DNA from: Odontesthes bonariensis
Lineage: Eukaryota > Chordata > Actinopteri > Atheriniformes > Atherinopsidae
Length of the DNA: 64,000 nt
Direction of reading: 5' to 3'
Assembly: GCF_027942865.1 (NCBI RefSeq)
Contig: NC_134524.1
Location: 22,745,536-22,809,535, forward strand
The notes below the pieces were generated by a model, which made no database searches, had not been told where the DNA came from, and saw only the letters and a program-made list of their open reading frames with translations. This document shows positions 20,855-31,700 of this stretch, piece after piece. Made by a program: the position numbers and the translations under genes. Position 1 is the stretch's first letter. Every line of letters begins with the position of its first letter.

Positions 20855-22443
20855 TCATCTTGTGCTGTAACGCGACAGCATGTTGTTCTTGGCCCTCCTC
20901 TCTCTCCTCAAGGCATTGTTCTTCTCCCGCTGCAGTTTCCTCAGCCTCGCTATGGTTTGTTCCAACTTGGCTTTCATAGCCTTGGGAGAAGCGGGTAACG
21001 CATAAGAGTGGTCAGCGGCCAGTAGCTCGCGTTGCCGCAGGAGCCTCAACCTCCTTAATGGTTTCATTTTCCTCTCTGCAGCGGCTCCCTGATGTTTTGA
21101 CAAAAATACACAAATGACAGCAATACAGAAATTACTAACTTAGCCTCTTCAACAATGCAATCTTCACTTAGAAATTCTGTAAGCCTGAATACATTTTTAG
21201 GTTCTACATTATTCCTGAACTGAAAACCCAACAGCATATTTTTGAGGGTAGTTTCAATGTTCACACATGTGCGTGTGTCTAATATTACAAGCCACATGAT
21301 GCTCTCATTAGTTTGTGACATTCAATATGCAAATACTCACATCGTCAGGCATCAGGCTGTCTTCCGCTCTTCTTGAAGTGGCAGTGGTTCTTATTGCTAC
21401 CGACTAACAGAAAGAAGTTTTATACACCACATTTTAGAACTTGCAGAAACAAACAAAATAATAAGTGTTACATTAACCCCTTAATTTATATAGCTGTATA
21501 TAAAAAAAAAATTTTGTGTGTGTTTTAGCCTTTAAGTAGATGGTAAATAATGCTGTGATTATTAATTTCACCTTTGCACAAAAAATAAATAGAAATTTTG
21601 AAATGTTGCAAATTTGCGTTTGGCATGTTTGGTATGTAATTTGGTATGTTGCTTATTTGCAACACCAGGCATAATGGTCAATAATAAGATAACAACAACA
21701 CAGTCATATAACAGAGAAAAAACAATGTTTTTTATTCACCTTTTTTTTTTTTTTTTACATATTAATTTATATAAATCTACAACAGGAAATAAGTCCGTCA
21801 CTTTGCGGTCCCACTAGAAACAAGTGCTTGTCGAAGGTTCCTAGGTCAGTAGTGAATATGGACTAACCGGCATTGGGGGAATAAAGATGCTAGGCGTTAA
21901 GGGGTTAAATATGTATATTTATACTCACATTTATATAATCACTGTTATAGAGCTAAAAATGAATGATACACATACCCTTTGAAGATGAGCTGGAAAGCTG
22001 AAAATGGTTGGCACAACACCATCTTTAATTCGGACAGTCTGCCCGGTCCGGTCAAAGTCCTCGGCCTTGAAGTGGTCACTGCAGATCAGTGTCCGGTCAT
22101 TGGCAACAAAACCGTCCCTTCTTAAAGCAACTTCCCACTTCCACCTCCTATCTCCCATTTTGGGAAACCTTTCGGGGGGGGGAAAGTGAGAAATGTACCC
22201 AGATGTAATTATCATTATAATAGCAAGGACACTGTATGCATGTGTATTCTAAGAATAAGATAACCAAACAATTTTTAAACATTCAGTGATTATGTTAACA
22301 ATCAGGAATTGTATTGTACATGATTATCCTGAAAATAAATCATAATTTTGTAATAACACTTACAGGTGAAAGGTGACCCCTCGAGCTCTTGTTTCGAGAC
22401 AACGGCGGTTAACACAGCCATAGGCGGCACAAACGTCCGGCAT
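20855..22443 (-). CDS. THAP-domain, coiled-coil protein (N-terminal half of a P-type transposase)
   Basis: Four exons on the minus strand join in frame: 22443-22364, 22168-21976, 21403-21341, 21088-20855 (189 residues, GT-AG, phases 2, 0, 0). The THAP zinc finger covers residues 1-85: C5-x4-C10, then C56-x2-H59, with the invariant P29, W36, F60 and P80 (VPTIF box). THAP domains bind DNA, and in P transposase and THAP9 they recognise internal sites near the ends. A basic coiled coil follows (AMKAKLEQTIARLRKLQREK), the P-type dimerisation zipper. The ORF then stops at a point where the RNase H catalytic core should begin: the next bases, in another frame, encode C-terminal transposase sequence, so the stop comes from a deletion junction. 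It could act as a repressor like internally deleted P elements. That is inference. Confidence 0.78.
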
Positions 22444-22854
22444 CTCAAGAATATTTATCTCAACAATTTCCTATAGAAATCATAGTAAAAGATGTTTTTA
22501 ACAAACCGACCAGAAAGAAAATCATGTGTAAATGTCGTGTGTAACATAGTTAAATAGTGTGTGTATTATATTGACAAGAAAGCTAATTCTGCCCTGCTCC
22601 CAAAATGACTTGGTAGCTGTAGTAGATAGTGTAGCTAGCTAACTTTGGTACACAACTAAACAATTTAGGTCATTTTTTCGAGGAGAAAAAGCCGCAATTT
22701 CAACATATTCAATCATCCAGAATTATTACCACGGCAATTACGTTTGTTAGAAAACTAACAGTGTCAAATCGTCGAGATTTCTGCGAGATAAGAGTAAATA
22801 GCGTCAGAGCAGATCACTTGCCTGTGGTAAGATGGCCGACTTGTGCGGACGTTC

Positions 22855-23533
22855 TAAACTCAGACGTAACACATCTAGCCACTAATTGAATGCCATTCAA
22901 TACATATCTACGGTTACGACAAAAAATTAAAAACCCAACTCACAGTGCACGGAATCAGCAGCAGAGCTACAACCAGAGAATGTGGACGGGCTCTGCTACA
23001 ACGTAAAAGCTCGTCTGAAGAAGGTGGGACTTGAACTAACGGCCCAATAGAAATGTAATATTTCTTTGACGTCATCGGTGCTGCATTCGCGAGTCGCGGG
23101 AAAAAGCCACATTTACACAGGCGTTCACAAAGAAACGAATCGTGTCAATCAGAATTCGAAGTATTTAAGAGATTCACTTATTAATAGTGAAACGTCATGT
23201 TATACACAAGGTATAACAAACTATTTTTAATATGTCCGATGAGCTCGCAAATGTTTTCACTTTGCTTCATGAACTATTTTGTTGAAAACATCTCTATGCT
23301 GTGCTTTGTAGAACCTCATTGAAGGTTCCAGCGGTCCAGGTGTGTGCCTGCGTTGTTTCACTGCAGTTCAACTGACATAAACTGGGCTGACTTCTAACCA
23401 GCTAATGCTAAACCTCCCACTTCATAATCAGGGCTTTGCTTGTAGCCGGCTACTTTAATAATGATTATTATTTTTAATAATATGAGCGGCTCCTTATCAG
23501 GCCACTGCAGAGCTATCGTTTGAATCAGATGTG
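22855..23533. other. No gene recognised
   Basis: Mixed sequence without a domain-bearing frame. CpG-containing stretches at about 23070-23100 (CGCGAGTCGCGG) are noted but no promoter can be assigned. Confidence 0.4.
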
Positions 23534-23542
23534 GTGGAGGAG

Positions 23543-24036
23543 ACGACGCTGAAGTTGGCATCCGATTCGCGAATTAAACGGGTGGGCATAAAGGGCCATT
23601 TCACTGCATTTTTTGCATTTTGATCGACCAAAACAAGGTCCTGTATGGAAACTACAATAGTTACACTGCTCAAATCTGGATGGAATTATTCTAAAGAGGT
23701 TGCAGATTCATTAAAACCTTGTTTGGGATTTGTGAAACCTTTTTCTGATTTGTGAAAATGCAGAATATGGCCATTTTACTGCTTTTTTTTGCATTCTGAT
23801 CACCCTGAACTGGGTCCTGTATGGAAACTAAAATCTGGATGGAGGTTTTAATGAATCTATAGCCTCTTTAGAACAATTATATCCAGATTTGAGCAGTCTA
23901 ATTAATGTCGTTTTCATAGAGGACCTTGTTTTGGTCCACCAAAATGCAAAAAAAAAGGAGTGAAATGGCCCTTTATGCCCACCCCTTTAATTTGCGAATC
24001 GGAGGCTGGCGAATCGGATGCCAACTTCAGCGTCGT
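23543..24036. mobile_element. Foldback element, about 180 bp arms, candidate 9 bp target duplication
   Basis: 23543-23718 pairs with 23844-24036 as a long inverted repeat (landmarks ACGACGCTGAAGTTGGCATC, GGGTGGGCATAAAGGGCCAT, CAAAACAAGGTCCT). Flanks are GTGGAGGAG (23534-23542) and GTGGCGGAG (24037-24045), 8 of 9 identical, which suggests a Mutator-like 9 bp duplication. The loop holds a third, direct partial copy (GTCCTGTATGGAAACTA). No coding capacity. Confidence 0.8.
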
Positions 24037-26477
24037 GTGGCGGAGGGAAACAGCGAAAACATGCAGGGCAGTGGGTCCTCCTGAGGACCAGAATTGGGAA
24101 ACACTGGTCTAAAAGATTACAGGACACTGGCTCATTTTGCAGGTTGCCAAATTGGGGCACCATAATTCACAAATCTTTCAGACTACTTTTGGTGACCGTA
24201 CACAGAGAAGTTAGGGCTATTCCACTGCTACAAACATTCCGATCGAACACGGTGCGTTTACAGGGATATCTTCAGAAAAATGCCAATCTCAGCGGACAGT
24301 TTTGGGGGGGTAGTTTTATTCATTCAAGTTCTTACTGTTTACTGGGAATTACACACATCAGCATAGTGGGATAATGGCAAAAACAAGCACTTTGACTCTG
24401 CAGCTGCTTCCTGTTTGCCAGTTGATGAATTCTCACTGGGTACTGAATCAAATCCAAACTCTTTTGTTATATTTTCCTGTTCCCTCTGTCAGCGTTAACT
24501 CAGACACTCAACACCACAAACTGCAAACAGGCCAAAAACAGAAACACCAACTCTTCAGTTTTTTTTTTTATTTATTATCCTTTATGTACTTCAAAGCAGC
24601 TCTTCCCTTTGACACATACATGACATGTCAGTTTCTGATCAGCTGCTTTTCTGCACAGCAGTTCCTGACAGGACAACGTGCACGTGTATCTTAATGGATC
24701 AGACAGCTGTTCTGTGGGTTTGGGTGTTGACCAGTCTTTTGCCGCCCGGGCTGCTTCGTACAGTGTAAACAAGTATGCGAGCGGACCTCCGGCGCTTCTG
24801 ATCTCTGCTGATTACTTCGAGAACGCACTTACTTATAGTCAAATAAAAACATCTGTATTTATGTACACGTCAACATTTTTCACACGCGTTTCCAAAATTC
24901 AACCGAAATCCATTTGCAAATATAAAGAACTGCCTACACAGAAAGAGTAGACTAGTAAAATGTGAAAAGTAAAAACTGAACAGAAACAAGAAAAATGGGT
25001 TTCCAACCTTTTTAAAGAAAGATTCCCTCAGCTCTGAACTCAACCCGCAGACTTTTATATCCCAAATAATGGGCTTTTTGTGCTTATTTGTGTCCATGTA
25101 TGCTTGCAGTACAATTCATCTAAACACCCTTAAAATAAAAAACGTTATTTGGTATGTATGGAAGTCCACAGACTCGGCTTCAAGTCCCCTTAAACCACAA
25201 ATTGCTTTTTGTGATGTATACGAAACTTGTTGGAAACAAAAGTGAAACAACTCCCAAAGCATTGTGCAGCACATTCCTTTAATGTAGATTATTTCCTTTA
25301 GGTTGATCAGTTAGTTTAAGAGCAGCACAGACGTGGAAAGGAAATAGTGTCCGACTTTAGTGTCCGACTTTCGCGGTGAAATTTGAGTTTGCAGAGCGTT
25401 TAACAAAACTTATGGAGCCAATGGAGATGTTCATGAACTTTAGCACGCCTCTTTGAGTTAAGTGTCGGCAAAGGCGGCCACATCTAATCTAGATCAGAGC
25501 TGAGGACTGCGATTTGTCCTGCTCTTTTCTTTTCTTCTAACAAATTCATGCGAAAAGTGCCTTTCTGTCTCAACAAGAGGCCTAAGCAACCTAATATTAC
25601 TGAGTTGCAGTCATGTCTTACAGTATGAGCTGCAGCCCTATTTTCGTTTCACTGTACATTTCAACATTCAGATAGTAGAGGAGGGCTTGTTGGTTATTAT
25701 GAGATAGCCCAAGCAGGTAGAGCCTCGTGAGCTTGGAAGTGAAAAAGACACTTCAAAGAACAACTAAAACCTACATTTGGTTTCTTTATGCGCGTAACAA
25801 AAATATATAAACGGAGGTGAAAAGGGAGGCATGTAAAATGGCTTCTCTTTGTCCTTGAATTGACACAACCAAATACAAACTGTCAGCACTGATGGCCCGG
25901 TTTAACTCGCGAGTGTCATGGTTGGCACTCTAAACAGAATATCTTACATAAATGACCCTCATCAAACTAGAGAAAGCAGCAGAAAAAGCTGCAAGGAGGA
26001 GCAGCAAATCAATCCGCAACAGCTTTAAAAATGACTCATCTCTTAAATTAAAAGATTTTTTTTCTTTTGTTACGGACGGCTACGCAGGCTAAACCAGCTA
26101 CGAACTCTGGAAACTGTCCCTCGTCCCATTTAACAGCTCATTTGGTCCTCAATTTGGAGCCTGCTCTCCTTAAGCAGGGCATAGATGAAAAAAATAAATA
26201 TATATATTTATATATATTCATATAATTTTGCCATTGCAGCTGTATTCAAGTTAAGTGGCTAAATTCTGTGCAGATAGGATTGTAACCGACTCTCGGTTGT
26301 TATTAGATTAAAACATAGTCTTCTTAAAGCCCAACTCCATTAAAAAAAAGTTCTCAACCTGGTTTAAATGGTCACAAGAAAACTAGCCATCAATGCTATG
26401 GATGGGAATTTCTGTTGAGAAAAGAAAAGCTGGACTGTACCCATAATTTTCACGTGCAGTGAGGAACAACTACTGCA

Positions 26478-26612
26478 CAGTGGCTAGCAGCTAGCAGCCA
26501 GGACTCTGGCTAGCAGCCAGCTCAGTGGCTAGAAGCTAGCAGCCAGCACTCTGGCTAGCAGCTAGCAGCCAGCACTCTGGCTAGCAGCTAGCTCAGTGCC
26601 TAGTTCAGCCTT
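26478..26612. repeat. GCTAGC-rich minisatellite
   Basis: Units of roughly 25-45 bp built from GGCTAGCAGCTAGCAGCCAG and CACTCTG or CTCAGT repeat irregularly about four times. Confidence 0.85.
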
Positions 26613-27694
26613 GGCTAAGACTGCAGGTGTTTGCTACTACCTGTAGGGCCTTAGCCCAACTGAACAGTCAGGAGCTAGCCGCAAGCAGAGAGGCCCAAAC
26701 GAGAATGTGCCAACTGCTGCTTGAGTACAGTGGTCGGCATATTCATGGAAGAAGACACATCTTTAGTCCTACCCAATTCAATTTAAAACCATGACAGCCC
26801 TGGCAAAAACTTTCAAATTTACAATTCGAAGGGACAGAGATGAGCTTTTGAGCGATTGATAACTGCTGGATTGGGGCTTTAAGTAAAATCACATAGTGAC
26901 AGAGCACACAGTGCAAATGAAATGCATATAATACAACAAAACACATAATGTGTATCAGTGTTCACTGTTTCTAAATCACAAATGGTAAATCACTTATATC
27001 CCTTTACATAGTTATGTCTGAAAACGCCACTTACATGATGAATTGCCATCAACTCCCAACATCACTGCTGACTGGTGCTTAATGACATTTTAGGAAATAT
27101 TGAAGAGAGCTGGCCATTATAAAGGCATCCGACAGTCTAAGAGAATTCAATTCAAAACCACTGGTCATGCTCCACATCAGCGGACTGAGCATTTCTCAGC
27201 ATTAATCAGGGCACCAGTTTATGACACTACAGTGAAAAGCATGTCCCGTAAAAGATGCGACTCCTTTCCAGTGCTGCAGCTGCAGGAGAAACGCCTCAGC
27301 ACGTGGCTAAGTGTCAGCCTTTCAGAGTCTGCAACCCATAAGCACATCATACACGACGCACACATTTGACCTGCGTGGAAGTGTGACAGTTTGGGTGTCA
27401 GAACTGACTGAAAGGAAAAGCATTTGTCACTTTGTGCGCTCCATTAAAAATGATACAAATGTGCATATTATAGTATTCTGTAAAAGTCAGGCATTGTTTG
27501 TTGTCAAAACCACGAAAAGCCTGCGTGGAAACGAAGGGAAAAAAAAAACAAAAACAAAAAAACAAGTTAGCTTATGCTGTTACAATACTTGCTCTTCATG
27601 CAGTGTCTTTTCCCACCGTGGCACCAAACACGGCTCATAATGGCACGGCACAACTTCATAACCAACTGTCTCAGCCTCTGAAAACTACAATGGG

Positions 27695-27901
27695 TTTATT
27701 ATTATTTTTTTTATTTAGCTAGTTGATCTAAGGCTCATCCCACTTCGTTTTCTGCTGATTGGGGTAAAACATGATCATAAAATATGTCTGCTGATGAAAC
27801 ATTGATAGGTTAAAATCGTAGAGAATGCAAATAGTATTTTTTTGGTCAGTTTACTTCACTTGTCATTACTATTCAAAATAAAGGTAAATCTAGTATTTAT
27901 T
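27695..27901 (-). terminator. Candidate usp12 polyadenylation signals
   Basis: Two AATAAA hexamers on the minus strand (27901-27896 and 27700-27695) lie 0.8-1.0 kb after the usp12 stop. They are the first canonical signals I noticed downstream. Use of more distal sites is possible, as usp12 3' UTRs are long in other vertebrates. Confidence 0.3.
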
Positions 27902-28717
27902 ATTAAATTAAAAACTTAAAATTACGAGCCGTGCTCATCGGTCAGAGATTCAGTCTATTAGATTGGTGAACACCGGCTGGAGGTTTGAGTTAACACTCCG
28001 CCTTACGTTACTAGCACCACATCGTGATGTGAAAGCTCTGCAAAAATGCACGACTGCGCTGTGTTCAGTGTACACATTCAAACTGTCAATGACGAAATAA
28101 AGGTGGTGTTTGTCCACGGTCAAGAGAACTTTCCGGAGAGTGTCAACACGATTGCTGTATGTTATTGCAAAGCTAAGAAAAACTTTACAACCTCTGTGAA
28201 AAAAGCTAAGTTAGCATGGTATAATATTTCTGCACGCCAAAATAAAACAACAACAAAAAAAAAACGCTATATAAGACTGTGATGACACCCTTGGTAACCG
28301 TGACAACGAGGCCCGCCATCGTCTGACAACAAGTTGCTTAAGTGTCTGCGCGCCTGTCGACAGTCCCAAACTGCTTCCCCCTTGGACGCCACGCACGCGG
28401 CGATGTCAGCCTCTTGGATTGGCGGCGCCGTTCCTCCCTGCTGATGCCACAGTGCAAAGCGAGTGTGGCAGAATGAGTCGTTTTTGTATATTAAGGTGCC
28501 TGTTGCAGTGTGGACTCAGAGGATTTGGAATCCAGGAGGCTGCCACGCAACCTGCACACGTCTCAACCCGTCCCAGTGGCGCTCCAGTGCAAAGCTCCGC
28601 CTACGGGGAAGAAATCCTGGATACCTATGTGAGCGTACTGGGTGGAACCGGTGGCTGCCAGAAGCCCCTCTCCCTCTGTTGAGTGGACAGTCTGTTGGGC
28701 ATTTACCACTGGCTGGT

Positions 28718-31700
28718 TCAGTCTCTGGACTGGTAGAACAGGATGTATCCCGACTCGGAGTTCTTGGAAATGTCTGATGTCAGACCGTAGAACTCTTCGA
28801 TCGCCTGCGCATCGATTTTCTACGAGAAAAGAACACAGAGGTTAAAACAGACAAAATCAGGGGTGTTGTATCATTCTCCAGGGCTTTGTGTTACAGTTTG
28901 GATCAACTTCTGTAACATAGTTCACCATTGTTGAGAGGGGAAATGAATATCTTTTAAAGGACAGTTCTGTCCGGGTACTCTGGTTTCCTCCCACCGCCCA
29001 AAAGCATGTCAGGTTAAAGGGATAGTTCTCCTCTTTTCACACGAAGCTGTATGACATCCCATACTAGCAATATCGTTTATGAACATTTTCTTGCCCCCCC
29101 GCTACTTTCTGTGAGCCGAGTTCCAGCCTCGTTTTGGCGTTGACGAAGGTAGTCCGGCTAGTTGGCTGGGGCCGCAAAAATAAAGCATTTTGCTTCTCAA
29201 AACAATATGCGTTCAAAAGAGCACCGTGCTGTGTAGACCGCGCAGACCGAAGTGCAGACCGAAGTGCAGACCGAAGTGCAGACCAAAGTGCAGACCAAAG
29301 TGCAGACCAAAGTGCAGACCAAAGTGCAGACCGAGCAGTAAACACCGTAACAGGTGCAGCTATCGTCAGGTGGCAGCAGGCAGTGATACGAAGGAAGAGA
29401 AAATAGCGCCAAGCGATTGGGAGGTCTGACTTTTTCTGGATGAACGATTTTGATGCAAATGTATTACTCTTTTGAACGCATATTATTTTGAGAAGCAAAA
29501 TGTTTTTTTTGTGTTCTTTAAAGAAAAGACCGGGCTTAACCCAGAAAGATGAGTGTATAAATGCTGTGCGATGCGACTGTAAATTCAGACTGGGAAGAAC
29601 TCGTGTTTATTCCTTTTTCCCCAATAAACTTGATTTCTGACTCTAGCTTTTCTTTTTTTTCTTTTTTTCTCTTTAGCACCGAACTTAGCCAGGATTTTGT
29701 CCTTGTGACGGCCAACTCATGGTTTTGGCAAATACAGATGATTACAATTCAGGGTATGTGTTGATCTGGATGATGGCCTTGGACATTCCTCAAACTCTGG
29801 CTGTGGTTTTCCGGCAACGTGATCTCCAAAGCGAAGTACAGCACCTAGTTAAAGGTTGGTTTGAAATGCCACTCTACAGCAACAGCCTGCACCTGGAATT
29901 TGTTGCCCTCTTGTCTCCAAAATAATTGTGTTTAAGGGATATTTCGAACTGCCAACAGCAGTCAGAGCCTTCTTGGTTTGGAGATTCAGGAAGGAAATTC
30001 TAATAGGGAGCTGAGCGAAGAGCCAACAGAAAATGACCCTACAAGAGGGAATTTATTCCATCTAAAACAACTCAAAAATTCATCTTACTCTTTTCACTAA
30101 TGTCACCATTTTTTCAAGTGAAGAACATCTGTGTTGTACTGCATGAGTGCATGTACGATAGCTGCCCAGTGCACCTACCACTGCGACTTAAAATACCAAC
30201 AGCGTCATCAAACGAGACTGAGGAACGGCCTGAAAAAGCCCAAAAGTATATATAGTATATATTGCAAAAGCAATGCCCAGCAGTAAGCTATCCAACAAGT
30301 CTAACGACTTCTGACAGATTCAGCCGTTCATGCAGCGACGGGGAGATGTTCTTCAGTTGAACTAAATCAGAAGTATATCTTGCTCCAATAGCTATGAAAT
30401 TCCCGACTTGTTTTAGACGGTGAAAATGTGCTCTTTTGTTTTTCCTTCTTCTGAGCAGCTGTTAGCTCTTCGGTTAGAATTCTCCAAACCGAGAGCGCTC
30501 TGACTGCCGTCTACTGCAGGAAGCTGCACCAGCTGCTCAGAACTACCCCACACGACCCCAGCCCCTCCTCCAAAAAGGTGAAACGTACATCCAGGTATTC
30601 TGAGGAATTTAGATCAATTTCCTTCAAGGAGTTTACTGCCATGTCAGTCCTTGTACCGTTATATTTATGCAGTTTTTTCTTCTTCTTTTTTTTTTTTCAA
30701 ATCTGTGAATAACAGTACATCTCCTCACAAAGCCTCTTTTCAAAACAAACATTCATAGATTCATTTTCCTTTTCGCTAAGCGGGTCACTGTTTCTTATTT
30801 GGTGCAGCGGTTTACTGGACTAAACAGGAAGACATTTGAGACGAAAACAAACTGAAAAAGTGCACTTTTAGGTTGGTGGTAAAAAAAAACAGAAGGGGCT
30901 ACAGCTTTAGAAAAACTGAAGTAGCTTCAGTTCCAGGTGCAAAAAAAAAAGAGAAAGAGAGAAAAAGCAGTGAGACTGGGAGGCCAAGTAAATCTCCACA
31001 AATACCATTAAAATGATAAGTTAGTGTTTCTGCTCTGCAAATTCAGCAGAATCTCGCAGAACAGATGTCTGAGCGGGCTTCTATCCAATATAGTGGAAAA
31101 ATACTGTGTGCTGGTGGTGGGATCAGTTTTTTAAACATTGGTCCCTGATGTCTGTGACTGAGCTGTTTTCTCTGCATTCAGGCATTCAGATTCAACTCAT
31201 CACAACCAGTGACAATCAAGGCTCTTCAACATCGTCCTTCAGCTTCCTGAACCAGCAACCTCGCTGAATTTGCAACTTAACTAACGGACATAGTTGACTT
31301 CCCATAATTTGAAACAGATCTGTCCTGGATGAGTTTGCTGCTGATGTCACAGATTCGAAAAGACTCCAACAAGGGAGATTCTGATTGGTCTATAAGGCAA
31401 ACACACAGCTGAAGTGCTGAGATACCACCGTTAGCTAGCAACGTAGCATTTGGGCAGACTGTGCTGCGACGGTCACCTGTGCGAGTCACACTCCTGAAGT
31501 CAAAGGAGTAGTGACAATAATGTCCTTCTGAAACAGAACAGTAGCAGAAAATGTACAACATTTAAAAGTATAAACGGGATGTAGTCTCTTAAGTCACATC
31601 AGGAACTAAATTAATGGATATTTAGGATCTAATTTTGATCATTTCTGTGTAAGTCTTGCATTACAGTGAGTTAAGTTATTCCTGAGTTGGTCTACTAAAA

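Larger units (their letters stand above)
18842..22854 (-). mobile_element. P-element/THAP9-like transposon, internally deleted
   Basis: Inverted ends pair: GAACGTCCGCA (18842-18852) plus GCCATCTTACCACAGGC (18860-18876) on the left match GCCTGTGGTAAGATGGC (22820-22836) plus TGCGGACGTTC (22844-22854) on the right. GCCATCTTACCACAGGC is repeated once more on the left at about 18881-18896. Inside, on the minus strand, are a THAP/coiled-coil ORF and, after a deletion of the central transposase, a decayed C-terminal part split by an L2. Order and motifs fit P/THAP9-type transposases. No clear 8 bp target duplication was found. Confidence 0.7.
24046..28717. other. Noncoding region downstream of usp12, probably containing its 3' UTR
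   Basis: No exon or domain was recognised over 4.7 kb. Because usp12 ends at 28718 on the minus strand, the right part should be its 3' UTR. Minus-strand AATAAA occurs at 27901-27896 and 27700-27695. The left part is AT-rich (for example 26170-26230) with a GCTAGC minisatellite at 26478. Exact UTR end cannot be set from sequence alone. Confidence 0.5.

Noticed and set aside
29242-29334. Short regular repeats resembling a CRISPR array
   Set aside because: Contiguous tandem units without spacers in a vertebrate genome.
29134-29498. Long repeat-protein-like frames on both strands (Cys-Arg-Pro-Lys or Ser-Ala-Asp-Arg repeats)
   Set aside because: They arise from a 12 bp DNA tandem repeat inside a MITE. 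All frames are open for that reason, and flanks are noncoding element sequence.
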